Notes: generated from the sequence alone by a model not told the origin. Counted from the stretch's first letter, positions 23,501-32,404 are shown. The stretch is 45,658 bases of DNA from Sperchopsis tessellata (GCA_033557685.1 JAWQRN010000048.1:1-45658); one strand, 5' to 3'. A program made the numbers and translations.

Positions 23501-26500
23501 AAATTTTTTTTAGAATATATCTCTAAAGAATTGATAATTTAAATAAAACATTAGTCTCAAAATTATTGTTTGGATAACGAGAAATATCTATCACTATCAC
23601 TGCCTAAAAGGTATAATATTATATTTCAAATTTGAATGTGGTAGACCATACTAGACACCCATTAAAATACTTTCATACCCTAAATAGAGAGCAGCCTGTA
23701 TGCTATATTTTCATCTATGAATGAATAAAATGAAAAACAATGGTTATAATAATGACAAGCTAATTATTATTAATATTAACAAGGGGTGCCAACTGAATAG
23801 CTTACACCCAGGCCTCTAGGGCCTTTTGTGTATTGCCCTACCTAGTTTGATTCTATTAGGTATCGTCCTGCCTTCTTAGAAAATCTCAGAACATTCTCAT
23901 ACTTCACATTCCTCAATCCACAAGTTGATCAGGATCCTAAATACAACCAAATATGAGCTGTGCAGTGACATAAAATTGTTCCACAATCTTCTTTTCATAT
24001 CCCCTGTATGTTCGATCTTGTTTATTAGCAACTTAGAATTACCTGGTTTCAGTCCATCAACAAACCCACTAGCCTATCTAAAACTCTGTAGCTTCCTCCA
24101 GTAAGTCCTATGAATAACCTTCTAGGCTTGTCCTTTGGCATCACATGAATGCACCCATCATAAGTCTGAACTGTGAATCATCACTATACCTGCTTTCTCA
24201 TTACCTTCATTCCCCTTAGCACCCAAACTAACCTTACTCTGTACGCACAAGTAAGTATCCTCAGAATTTCCTTGCCCTCTCAGACCATCCGTGATGTTAT
24301 TGCACATGATTGTATCATCGGGGTTGACCAGCTTTTTGAGAAAATCGCCATTTCTCATGTGGAGGTCTCTTCCCTAGCACATGAGTATATGCTCTCTGTA
24401 TAATATCGAAAACCTACACTTGGGACACAGGTATTGCTTAATGATATGCAAATATTAGCTCTGCTCCTGTTCCCAACTTAATTATCTGAACCATCTGTAT
24501 ATAGTATAGTCTTTTCTTGCAACATTACGTTACCATCACTTCATTGTGATCTAGTAGGAATTTCTGAGAACAATCTGTTTCCCAAACTGTATCTCTTTAC
24601 CAGTCCATCATTATGATCTTTGATACCCTAGGCCCCAGGCTCTCAATTGCAAGATGATGACCCACATTCCTTTACATGCTCCTCCACAAACTATCTGCAT
24701 GCTCTTCAATGTTTACCACACAAATTATGGAACTGTCGGTTGATCTACTATAGCCCTAAATAACCTTGATAATTTCAGTTGTAGCCACTTTCTCCTCCTA
24801 GTAAGATGACTACAGCAGTCTTAATTATATCCACTCTCAAACCTTACTACACAGAGCATGTTTTCATAAGATTTAGTGCGCTCTACAGACTGCCATGCAG
24901 TCTTTGGCACTCATCGGCCTCACCAAGTAAGCCTAAGCTAGTAATTATTTGGTTTGAATAGTGCTATCATCTGTGAATTTAATGACTGATACAGTGATAA
25001 TGGTGCTACTTTAACTATTGCTGAATAAAAGGAAAATAAATGATCCTAATACGCTTCCCTGGGGAAAACTAATGTCATCAATATTTACTACAGATTTCAT
25101 ATGCCACTTCACTGACTCTCAACTGCAATGTGTACATGTCGGGTAGATATTAGTGTAAATACTGATGGCATGAAAAGTCTTTTTTCCTGTCGACAACAAA
25201 CTATACCAAGTTGTTCATTACAATCCACATATTTATAGCCTTCTTGTATAAGATGAATATATAGCAATATACCACAAGTCTCACTGCTATGTAAATATGA
25301 CACATCATCAACTCTTGTATAAAGATGTGATCTTTTGTCCATTTTCAAAACATGACTGGACCAACTAACTAAACTTGTTATCTAAATACAGGCCCAAGAA
25401 CTTCACAGATGCATCTTTCTCAATTACCGATAGCAAAGATTAGAGTTTGAGGTTTTGCTGTGTTATTCTTTGGCTAGTTTTTGTGGATCCAATTTTCTGC
25501 TGTTTACACATTATTTTCCCTCACTTCCAGCTCCCCTTTACTTCCTTCTTCTAACAAATATGAAGTGTTGTGCTCATACATCAGATATTTTGCATTCTGC
25601 ATAATAGTATCAACCTCAAATGGGAACCCTGAAGTACCTATCTGTCCACAACACATAATCTATTTTCTTCTTGAACGATATGACCCTATTAATTGTTTCA
25701 GCAAACTTTCAAAGACTTGATGGTGTCATACACTGTTACATACAAGCACAGTAGGAGCACACAAAGGTGTACATAATTAAAAAAATAATTAACACAAAAG
25801 AAAAGAAAGCAAAGTGTGGAAAACAATATATTAAAATAATGCAAAAAGAATAAGTCGTACCCGTTGATTTACAAATAGTTTAGAAAAAAGGTATTTAAAT
25901 ATTTAATAAACAACATATAAGAAGTATATAGATATTCCTAGATTTAGTTGGCGGTTTAAAAAGCTTTGCCCTTTGTGTTCGTGCTGGTCAATATTATCTG
26001 TCTTTTGTCGTAGGGGTGGAAACTTCCTAGCTTTAATTTCCTTATAGACTTTAAAGCCTTTGTAATTCGCAGGGTGCTGTTCTGCACAAAAGGCGCATTG
26101 AGGTGGGTCTGTTATGAGCTTCTGGCATTCCTTATTGGTATGTACCTGCTTAACCGCAAAGAATGCACCTAGGGCGCCTGCTGCAGAATCCTTTCGCATG
26201 CCCATAAGTCATGCATCGAGCACACTGAGGGATATTTCTGGTTGCTTGAGGTGGTTCAATAATCACCTTAGAGTTTAAAAGATATTTTATTTTATAATTA
26301 TCCTTCACATTTGGAGTATTTTCCAAATCTACAAATTGCATGGAGAAGGGCTTCTCTGTGACTTTGCTTATAGGGGCATATATATATATTATAGACTTGG
26401 AAACCATGGTTTTCAATATCCGCTCTTAGCTCATCTTTATCTAAGTTGTATCCATTGGAATAATTTTAATTCGGCTTCCATTTACTTTAGTTGAGTATTT

Positions 26501-28213
26501 GTCTTTTGCAACATCATCAAGTGCTTCAGTCATTATTTTATACTCATGTACGGCCGTGAGCATTATCGGAGGTATTTTTACCTTTGGTTCTTAGATTTTC
26601 TGTGGTTGTTGTGATTCCAGCTCAATTTCGTCACTTAACAGTTGGAGTCTGTTATCGGGATTTACGTTATATTCCGTCAGCAGTCTTTGACAGGTTCTTC
26701 GTACATTATCTGAGGGGGAATCTCTTTTTTGTTTCCGGAATTGGACTACGGTTCAGCCATTCTCTTCTTTTAATCTGGCTAGTTCTTTTTCTATTTGTAT
26801 CTTTGATCTTCTTTCCACCTCTATCAGGATTCTTTCTTCAATTTCTCGTTCTTTTATTTCTCGTTCTTTTAGCCTCGATTTCAGCTAATGTGGGGATGTA
26901 TTTTTTAAAATAGTTTTATACATGGTAACCAGGTCACACAAATACCTCAGTTTCAAATTTCGTTGTGTTGCACATGCAGAATTAGCAAAGGAAATATTGT
27001 GTCGACACTGTTGACCCATTAATTGGGAGCACACATAATACAAGTCACTTCGAATGGTAAACACTAACTGAGAAATATATGAATATATAGAAATAAAAGG
27101 GTTTGACACATATCTTATGTTTGAAGAAATGTATAATTTTGCAATTGTCACAATGTCGTATAAAGTTACACAAAATACAGGTGACATTTGAAATTGATTG
27201 TATTTTGAACTGTTTGTGAAATAGCGATATACTATATCTATAGTGTGAAATGAGATAACAGAAAAAAGCACCCTATACATGTCGTTAAAGCGCATTTGTT
27301 CTTATAACCTATATTAAAAAATGTAAATTATTCATATTATAGATTTACTTAAACTATAAAGATTTATACATATATTGACCTTACCTCTCAATAGAAAATT
27401 TTTCAAGAACATTTTTCGTTCAGAAAATATGCTAATTGTACTTAAAGGACCAGATCTATCGGGTCGTCTAAATAATCCCACTCTTGTATATTCCCCTTTT
27501 ATTTCAGTTGAAAATATATCAAGCAATTGTATGCCATTTTGCAATAAAACTTTTTCTTCTTCTGAAGTTTGCCTATTTCCAATTTTATGTTCAAAAAAGA
27601 GTCTCACTTCTGTATTGATAAACCGAACTATATTTGTTTTGATAATCTTATCTGAAACAAGGTTACCAGCAACCATGTTATTTCTTACTTTAGTAACAAC
27701 CAAAGCGATTCCATCTCTATATCTATCAACATTTCTTATCAACTTAGCAACATGCGTAAGCAAAGTAGTAAATTCTCGACGATGTCCACCCTTTATAACT
27801 GATTGATGATCTACTACTATGATAAATTTAACTGCACTTGCATAATCAAGAATTTTCTTTACAAAATATGCTGATGGTATATCATAACTTGGACCTCTAG
27901 TGTCATCAAATCCAGGGCAATCATACAAATGATCATTTTCTATACTTGAGTGGCGTACAGGAGAAAATGTATGGGAAGTTAATGTACTGTCTCCTATATA
28001 ATGTCTTTCTGAAATTATGAATTCTCCTGAACCTTCTTCTTCTTCTTTTGATATTAGGTTATGATTATCACCAGTGATATATAGAGAAAGAGAACTTTTC
28101 CCACACCCAGTATTACCAATGACCAAAGCAAAATTTTTTTGGTCATCCAAAATTATATTTTCTTCTCCTTGACTTAGGTTATGAAGTGTATCTTCAACTT
28201 CGTTTTGGGCCAT
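12139..28213 (-). CDS. Large multi-exon GTPase with glycine-rich repeats and long helical tail (1513 residues)
   Basis: The gene model joins 28213-27385, 22694-21729, 20801-20505 and 14588-12139. The coding length is 4542 nt, exactly 1514 codons with no internal stop, and all three introns are phase 1 with GT/AG ends. Residues 28-176 form a P-loop GTPase domain (GNTGCGKS at 33-40, DCPGF at 98-102, VVTKV at 172-176). Residues 278-540 are mostly helical. Residues 544-737 alternate beta-strand-like stretches with Gly-rich GxDGxxG repeats. Residues 740-1310 are helical with a charged coiled coil near 915-960. The last 200 residues are beta-rich. No signal peptide or membrane segment is evident, so the product is probably cytosolic. 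The GTPase resembles AIG1/septin-like P-loop proteins, but I cannot name the gene. Introns are long and full of transposons, while the exons stay intact. Confidence 0.85.
15150..15720 (-). pseudogene. HARBI1-like transposase fragment
   Basis: Read on the minus strand, the pieces give MGVIGAVHCTR, FNRETYHSINVQLIYDSDMN, ILNVNARYPGSSHD and then HYLPHSAGKIINTSVVSYNICI. These are the catalytic core and C-terminal helix of HARBI1-type transposases. The middle of the domain is deleted between the PGSSHD and AGKII parts. The first catalytic residue is His instead of Asp (VIGAVHCTR for VIGAIDGTH). It lies inside intron 3 of the GTPase gene and differs in type from the Harbinger element at the left end of the window. 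Confidence 0.75.
16200..16620 (-). pseudogene. hAT-family (ZBED5-like) transposase fragment
   Basis: The minus-strand frame 16429-16214 reads LSVQMDKSIDITDNAQLMVF and TTTKGEDIF. This matches the stretch around LSLDES-DITDTAQL and TTGEDI in ZBED5/GTF2IRD2-like hAT transposases. A Lys/Asn-rich sequence further upstream on the same strand (to about 16600) may be the preceding part, out of frame. It is a small, dead fragment in intron 3. Confidence 0.55.
16878..17590 (+). repeat. Two direct copies of a Penelope-associated terminal repeat
   Basis: A block beginning CTGGGCCCGTGCTGTATGAC at about 16883 recurs at about 17305. Both copies continue through GGAGTAACCGAATTG and TAGACTTCCACGGTTATTATC. 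Both include the same downstream part ending near 17200 and 17590, with CAACGAATGAATT and CCAGATCATGC in common. The second copy has an internal deletion after ATTGTTG. They abut Penelope coding fragments, and direct repeated ends are usual for Penelope-like elements, so I read them as pLTR copies. Shorter relics lie at 19260-19330 (inverted) and 35319-35368. Confidence 0.6.
17586..18085 (-). pseudogene. Penelope-like element, C-terminal GIY-YIG endonuclease part
   Basis: On the minus strand the sequence gives DKIARILRKFDIKTVF, SIQKISQVLLSSKN, then CGNVYI followed by a stop and ESN, TRLNGHEY, VIEHGQEIGHTIMF, KVLAREPSYFLRKLREAIEV and NNIKRDDGFQL. This order matches the end of Penelope-like elements: the reverse transcriptase tail, then the GIY-YIG nuclease that nicks the target. 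A TGA at 17901-17903 replaces the Gly codon after VYI, so the nuclease is inactivated. Confidence 0.75.
18139..19165 (+). pseudogene. Penelope-like element, reverse transcriptase to endonuclease, internally deleted
   Basis: The plus-strand frames read MVSFEVEFLFTSI (the first catalytic block, Asp changed to Glu), TYFQFMDHFCEKH, then KPKCWFHYLDDTFVIWSSG with the YLDD active site, HPNIHFMMKIESSGFLPCLD, AYLPLP-type sequence and the nuclease tail EVIEVYNCSNNINRDDVFQL. These are Penelope reverse transcriptase motifs in order. The nuclease core with CGxVYIGE is missing near 18945-18970. Three frame changes are present. It is joined head to head with the minus-strand copy near 18085-18139. Confidence 0.8.
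19260..19330 (-). repeat. Inverted relic of the Penelope terminal repeat
   Basis: The minus strand carries CCGGGTGGAAACTGTGTAGA and GGCTCTGATAAGTGCCAAC, close to 17022-17055 on the plus strand. It adjoins the plus-strand Penelope nuclease tail, giving the composite inverted copies of the repeat at both ends. Confidence 0.5.
20505..20801 (-). CDS. GTPase gene, exon 3 (residues 599-698), glycine-rich
   Basis: The acceptor is CTTATTTTATAG|GCAGGG and the donor GATGGAG|GTAAAT. The exon is 297 nt and symmetric (phase 1 at both ends), so it could be skipped or duplicated without changing frame. It is too interrupted by the frame choice to show as a long ORF from an ATG but is fully open. It encodes DDGKDGIPGEHGGNAGHFIG, LTICANGGDGTRGQDGGNGY and CENGGHGGRSGDGG. 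These are glycine-rich turns separated by short hydrophobic strands, not true collagen Gly-X-Y because the spacing is irregular. Confidence 0.85.
20802..21728 (-). other. Intron 2 of the GTPase gene
   Basis: The donor ACTT|GTAAGT lies at 21728 and the acceptor ATAG ends at 20802. This 927-bp intron contains short overlapping frames on both strands between 21047 and 21471, none of which I recognise. Confidence 0.75.
21729..22694 (-). CDS. GTPase gene, exon 2 (residues 277-599)
   Basis: The acceptor TTTTTTTGCAG|AACTTTC gives a two-base completion of the Glu codon started in exon 1. The donor is ACTT|GTAAGT. The exon starts LSFVSKYNEDFTYTISENS and is helical over most of its length (SLVERLNSLMSIKAQ, RLQLSVSYHTLDINN). 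It ends in regularly spaced hydrophobic strands (IYALNTVFIDSELNL, RIQLIIIAPKWDVVG, ITLNGKHG). Those strands lead directly into the glycine-rich exon 3, as expected for a beta-helix-like or stacked-turn domain. That fold is inference only. Confidence 0.85.
23800..25400 (-). pseudogene. LINE reverse transcriptase, heavily decayed
   Basis: On the minus strand near 25080-24960 the sequence reads FPQGSVLGSFIFLLF followed by VIKFTDDSTIQTK. These correspond to the PQGSVLGPLLF and YADDT boxes of a non-LTR reverse transcriptase; the catalytic aspartates survive as TDD. Stops occur in every frame and the flanks can be assigned only by position. It may belong to the same element as the ORF1 remnant at 25930-26913 on the same strand, which would give the normal ORF1-ORF2 order. 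Confidence 0.55.
25930..26913 (-). pseudogene. Jockey-type ORF1 (gag-like, zinc knuckles), frameshifted
   Basis: Minus-strand pieces run in order. A charged coiled-coil start (AEIEARRTREIKEREIEERI) is followed by PPIMLTAVHEYKIM. Then come PFSMQFVDLENTPNV, YLLNSKVIIEPPQATRNIPQ, CARCMTYGHAKGFCSRRPRC and, after a frameshift near 26160-26200, CAFCAEQHPANYKGFKVYKE. The RNIPQCxRCxxYGH and HPANYKGC-like words are hallmarks of the PRE_C2HC and zinc-knuckle region of Jockey-clade ORF1 proteins, which bind the element RNA. Stops near 26440 separate the N-terminal half. Confidence 0.8.
27385..28213 (-). CDS. GTPase gene, first recognised coding exon (residues 1-277), GTPase domain
   Basis: The ATG at 28211-28213 is the first Met of the open frame. 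The minus strand just upstream reads TTATTTTCAG|TTCTTTGAATGCAAC, a good acceptor at 28229, so this is not the first exon of the transcript; the five codons before ATG are open too. The GTPase domain has G1 GNTGCGKS (33-40), G3 DCPGFDDTRG (98-107) and a G4-like VVTKVR (172-177) where the usual Asp is replaced. The end LFRRPDRSGPLSTISIFSER continues the domain. The donor is GAG|GTAAGG at 27384. Confidence 0.85.
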
Positions 28214-28392
28214 GTTGCATTCAAAGAACTGAAAATAAGAATATGAATACTTTATTAAATCAACAGACTCAAGTCCAATACATGTTTCTTGCTTTAACTA
28301 CGAGCTATTCTGGTGCAAACCATGAAAAAAATTCCACACCTTCAAAATTTTGTATCTAGGCAATGTAATTCATTTATTATTAGGATTTATAA

Positions 28393-28464
28393 TCAAAAGA
28401 GTCTCACTTCTGTATTGATACATCGATCTATATTTGTTTTCATAATCTTATCAGAGATAAGGTT
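28393..28464 (-). pseudogene. Short decayed duplicate of part of GTPase exon 1
   Basis: The minus strand reads NLISDKIMKTNIDRCINTEV then RLF and a TGA. Exon 1 encodes NLVSDKIIKTNIVRFINTEV RLFF at 27669-27598. About 85 percent of the 72 bases agree and the frame is kept. The similarity stops abruptly on both sides. It is a remnant of a tandem or neighbouring copy of the gene, or a small local duplication. Confidence 0.7.
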
Positions 28465-28529
28465 CAAGATATTTACAATATTATGAAAACAATGGCATAT
28501 GTGTGAATTAGTTTGAGCGTCAATTTATA

Positions 28530-28880
28530 TTTTATTTTATTAGATTAAGAAATAATTTTCAGAACACGTTTCGTTAAAATATGTCTCTTCTTTTTAGCAC
28601 ACTCGGAAATGTATTTTGTTGTACAGGTTGTTCGTTTTAGAGGTGACAATCTAGTAAACTTTAACATAGCATAACTCTATTTCTTAGCGATATTACTTTT
28701 CACTTTTAAAACTCTTTGACTTTTGTTAATAACACCTTACATCTATCTCTTGTTGTTTTTGAATTATTCAACATATTGTACTTTTTCACTTTGCAATGCA
28801 AAATGAATAGTTCGCCATTGAAAACAAAAACAGTTTTAGTTAGTATCAAAATTATGTTATTTATTCTCTAAATAAAATGC
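28530..28880 (+). repeat. Left arm of a long inverted repeat
   Basis: The segment is repeated inverted at about 31490-31850. The shared sequence includes AATATGTCTCTTCTTTTTAG, GAAATGTATTT, ACAGG-TGTT, TAGAGGTG-CAAT and AAACTTTAACATAG, then TCAACAT-TT and CACTTTGCAATG. A TACAGG word at 28622-28627, mirrored by CCTGTA at 31757-31762, may be a real transposon end (TA target duplication), with older repeat sequence outside it. Confidence 0.65.
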
Positions 28881-29239
28881 GTTTTTTTTTATTTACAATT
28901 CAAAGAAAATACAATACTTATATATAAAAATGCATATTAATAACAATTACAACTTAAAAAAAAGAAACAATTCACTCTTTCTCGAGAATAGTTTCTTCAG
29001 GATTCTTAAACCTCGTTTGTTGATTGTTTCTTCTCATTCACATGTTGTTGATTATGTCGTAGTTTTTTTCATGTTTTGAGAAGTTTTCCCAACGAACTTC
29101 TATTCTCTCGCATATTTGTTGAACTTCTGTAATTTCATAAAGGAGATAGTTTTGAGGGGGTTATTAGGGTGGTGTATTCTGGTAATACATCTTAATGAGG
29201 TTGTTTCTGCAGTTTGCAGATTTTTCATTGCTGGTCTTC

Positions 29240-29735
29240 GACAGTTTACGTATAGTATATGACATATTCCAAAATTGGTCTACAAATACATGTGTATATA
29301 ATGCGGCAGGTTCTTTTATTGATTCCACTATACCTGTATGTCATTTTCGGAAATGTTTTGCTCTTGCTATTGTTTTTGTGTTGTTTATTTGAATTTTCAG
29401 TTTTCAGTTTGAAATAATTGGTCGATGAGGTATCAGGTATCTGGAACAGTCCAATAGATAGAGCTTCAGTAGCAGGCCCCTGTGTCACACACTATCAAAC
29501 GCCTTATTAATGTCTAAGAATATAGTTGCACTTCGGTATCTTGAATGTCTTGCTGTTTGTACATTTGATGTTATTATTGAGAGAGGGTGTATAGAAGAAT
29601 ATCCCTCATGGAAACCAAATTGATTAGGGATTTTGTTAGCTAGTAGTTGTTGTATCCTGTTTTTTATTATACCTTTAATGTTTTTTCCAAGAACTGGTAG
29701 GAGCGTGATGAAGTCTGTAGTTTTGGACACGGCTT
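29240..29735 (-). pseudogene. Jockey/CR1-type LINE reverse transcriptase fragment
   Basis: The frame 29730-29485 reads TDFITLLPVLGKNIKGIIKN, IPNQFGFHEGYSSIHPLSI and SATIFLDINKAFDSV. These correspond to the finger region and first palm motif (FLDxxKAFDxV) of a Jockey-like reverse transcriptase. The frame 29488-29246 matches the far end (PDTSSTNYFKLKTENSNKQ and CICRPILEYVIYY), so the catalytic middle is deleted. Confidence 0.7.
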
Positions 29736-29789
29736 TGGTTTGTGTTTGGTTTGGGGATAGTACAACTACAAAAATAAATAAGTACTATA

Positions 29790-30040
29790 AATAAAATTAG
29801 AACATGTTCTCTAAATAACCACCGTTTTCTCTTAAACAAGTTTGCAGTCGCCTACAAAAGGAACCGATAACTTTAGCTAGCATTTATTATGGAACTCTTC
29901 ATGTCTTCTTTTGTTCTTGGTGGGGTTTGGTAAACAATTTCTTTAACAAACCCCCACAAAAAGAAATCAAACTATGTTGGAATAGGTGACCTAGGTGGAT
30001 ACTGAACTAGGGCTCCACGACCAATCCATCTATTGGGATA
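29790..30040 (-). pseudogene. DDE transposase C-terminal fragment (DUF4817-type), copy 1
   Basis: The minus strand reads NRWIGRGALVQYPPRSPIPT, then FDFFLWGFVKEIVYQTPPRT and RENGGYLENM-like ends after a frameshift. This matches the last third of an IS630/mariner-related transposase widespread in insects (NRWIGRGGP-PPRSPDLTPLDFFLWG). The catalytic Asp of SPDL is lost (SPIPT). A second copy in the opposite direction lies at 31006-31340. Confidence 0.7.
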
Positions 30041-30059
30041 TTGATTGTTTAAGTATATT

Positions 30060-31005
30060 ATTATAGCATAGCTGTAGTGAAATAGTTAAATAAATAAAAC
30101 CTTCATCTTACTGTAATTATTAGCTTTAACACTTTCTACTTTTAAAATGTTTTTATAACATCTTATACCTATCTCTTATCATTTTTGAAATATTTAACAT
30201 TTTGAATTTTTTCAATGCGGAGTGCATAATTAATATGTATTTACATTTACATTAATTTTCCAGTAATATATATTAAAAATACAGAGGCCAAAAAGTCAAA
30301 TTACTGTGGTATAGCTTCTACACTGGACTACATGTATTCTTGTATGGTATAGAAGGCTTGATCTACCAATCTCAGTTTCACCCACTTTTTGAAGGTGTTC
30401 CGCTACATCCGCTTGATGTTTTCCAGTAGTACATTATATGTTAGTAGTGCCCAATAATTAGTACTTTGTTGGGATATTTTGACTCTGTGGAATGGTGTAG
30501 TGCAATTTTCTTTCTACCTGGTAATTTGAAGTTGGCCTTGGAATTTTCAACAGTAAAATTTTATTTGTTAGCTGTCAAAAGTAGTAATCACTTGCTTTAC
30601 AGTACTGGATAACAGTAAAATATAATATTTCTGGAAACAAAATGACAGGAGCTGTCTTTTGGCTAGAATATAACCGCAAAAATATTCACCTGAAAGAAAT
30701 AATTGAAATAACCAGAAAAGTTGAGTATGAGAAAAAAAAGCCAAGAACCAAAGAAGAAAATGTATTAATGAGATCGATTAAAATAATTCGGGTATTAATA
30801 AAATGTCAAGAGGAAAAAATTAAATTGCTGTCAGTGAGTGCTGCAAAGAGAGCAAGAGAAGCCAGGTTTCTATAATTATATCCTGTTTACGGTTGAAGCC
30901 ACTTTCATAATAATGGTCATGTAAATAGACAATTTTCATTATTATGATAATATAATGAAATAATGAAAGTCCGCATGCAACCAGATATAGAGGCCATTAA
31001 CATAG
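30060..31005. other. No gene recognised; internal repeat copy at 30085-30235
   Basis: At 30085-30235 the sequence is a diverged copy of 28685-28830, in the same direction, and of 31540-31670 inverted. It is probably the 5' end of the transposon copy ending near 31760. A plus-strand frame at 30642-30875 encodes a basic, Lys/Glu-rich 77-residue peptide that I do not recognise. Confidence 0.4.
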
Positions 31006-31345
31006 GTGGTCTCTTATTATTTGGGGCGGTTTCGTTGGAAACAATGTTTTATGACTATTATTGATAACAATTTGACAAGAGAAAGCTACATTATTTATAC
31101 GAATTTTTGCAAAACTTACCTTTGGCAACCTATGGTTACAGTAAGATGGAGATCCTGTTCACTAAAGCCTTGCTGTAAGAGAATACTTAAATAATCGATA
31201 TCGCAATAGATGGATTGGTTGGGGAGGCCTAGTTTAAAAGCCACCTAGGTCACCTATTCCAACAAAGTTAGATTTATTTTGTGGGGGATTCTTATAAAAA
31301 ATTTTTACCAGAATCCGTCAACAACTAAAGAATACATGAAGGGAG
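31006..31345 (+). pseudogene. DDE transposase C-terminal fragment (DUF4817-type), copy 2
   Basis: The plus-strand sequence reads IDNNLTRESYIIYTNF, then after frame changes NRWIGWGGLV, KPPRSPIPTKLDLFCGGFL. It matches copy 1 at 29790-30040 base by base over the RWIG and PPRSP region but lies in the opposite orientation. The same Asp is lost in both copies (SPIPT), so they share a mutated ancestor or one was copied from the other. Confidence 0.65.
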
Positions 31346-31489
31346 TATAATAATTTTTTTCACAGTGTGAATGGGGAAAGTTACCGGTTCCTTTCGTACG
31401 CGTGTTATAATTTTATTTCTAATACTTGTTTATTTTTGTAGTGTATTATTAAGTATTTGTTTCATATTAATAGACAGTTTAATAAAAAA

Positions 31490-31850
31490 AAACATGTTAA
31501 TTCGATTTAATCTTGATATTAAACTGTTATTGTTTTCAATGGCAAACTTTACTATTCATTCTACATTACAATGTGAAAAAATATAAAATGTTGAATATTT
31601 CAAAACCAACACGTTATAGGTGTAGGATGTTATTAAAAAAAATAAAGTTTTAAAAGTAGAAAGTAATGCAGGTAAGAAACATAGGGTGTTCTATTTAAGA
31701 AAATAGAATAGAATAAAATACTATGTTAAACTTTACGACATTTCCACCTCTAACACCCTGTATGATAAATACATTTCCAAGCGTGCTAAAAAGAAGAGAC
31801 ATATCTTAACTAAACGTTATTAATTATTAATTATTTCCTTATTAATAAAA
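31490..31850 (-). repeat. Right arm of the long inverted repeat
   Basis: This is the inverted partner of 28530-28880. It directly follows the plus-strand transposase fragment, as a terminal inverted repeat should. CTAACACCCTGTATGA at 31750-31765 holds the probable element end. Confidence 0.65.
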
Positions 31851-31989
31851 CGAAATCCAACCTATTTCCACATCATTATTTTCATAAAATTGTAAATAGC
31901 TTAAAATCTGTTTCATTTAAGTATAGGAAATACTACATAAATTCGATATATAATATTACCAAAATTTTAAATGAGAAAAAATACACAGG

Positions 31990-32400
31990 ATATTCATTTT
32001 ATAGAAATAAAGATTAAGTCTTTACCTCATTTTCTGGAGTGGGGGATGCGTACTAGCACATGGCCGTTGCGTTTGGGCGATTGTTGCCGAGTGCAGGAGA
32101 GAAATGAGAGGGGGATTCGCCAAGAAATTGGTAGTTGAAAACCATCGTCCCTATTGATATTGTTGGGATGATTATAAACCTCAATGGCTTCTCTCATTTT
32201 TCTCCTGCTTCAAAACTCAAAATTTACAACTCTGTGTCCCCTAAGTTATACTGCTTGCCCAAAGCATACAAAGAGGGCAACCCTTTAAGACTTATATCTT
32301 CAGTGAAATGTCCTACTCAGCCTTTGGTTGTTTTTCGTTCGAAAATACTTTCTTTGTCTTTTTCAGGCTTTAACTCTTCTAGTATCAAAGATGTTTACAA
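31990..32400 (+). pseudogene. Second Penelope-like fragment, rearranged
   Basis: At 32100-32200 the sequence is a near copy of 17640-17740 (GTTGAAAACCATCGTCCCT and AAACCTCAATGGCTTCTCT), the antisense of the Penelope nuclease tail. At about 32205 it switches to a plus-strand reverse transcriptase N-terminal part reading PKLYCLPKAYKEGNPLRLIS and KCPTQPL. The two parts are out of the element's normal order, so this is a rearranged composite. Confidence 0.65.
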
Positions 32401-32404
32401 AACT

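Larger units (their letters stand above)
22695..27384 (-). other. Intron 1 of the GTPase gene
   Basis: The donor TTGAGAG|GTAAGG lies at 27384 and the acceptor CAG ends at 22695, about 4.7 kb. It contains LINE reverse transcriptase debris (23800-25400) and a Jockey-type ORF1 remnant (25930-26913). Sequence at 22700-23790 and 26914-27384 shows no gene I can support. Confidence 0.75.

Noticed and set aside
26584..26913. Plus-strand hydrophobic frame that looks like a membrane protein
   Set aside because: It is the antisense shadow of the charged coiled-coil start of a Jockey-type ORF1.
27375..27806. Plus-strand frame of 143 codons
   Set aside because: It is antisense to the GTPase domain of exon 1 and has no domain of its own.
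30642..30875. Lys/Glu-rich 77-residue frame
   Set aside because: It may be the N-terminal remains of the neighbouring transposon, but nothing in it is diagnostic.
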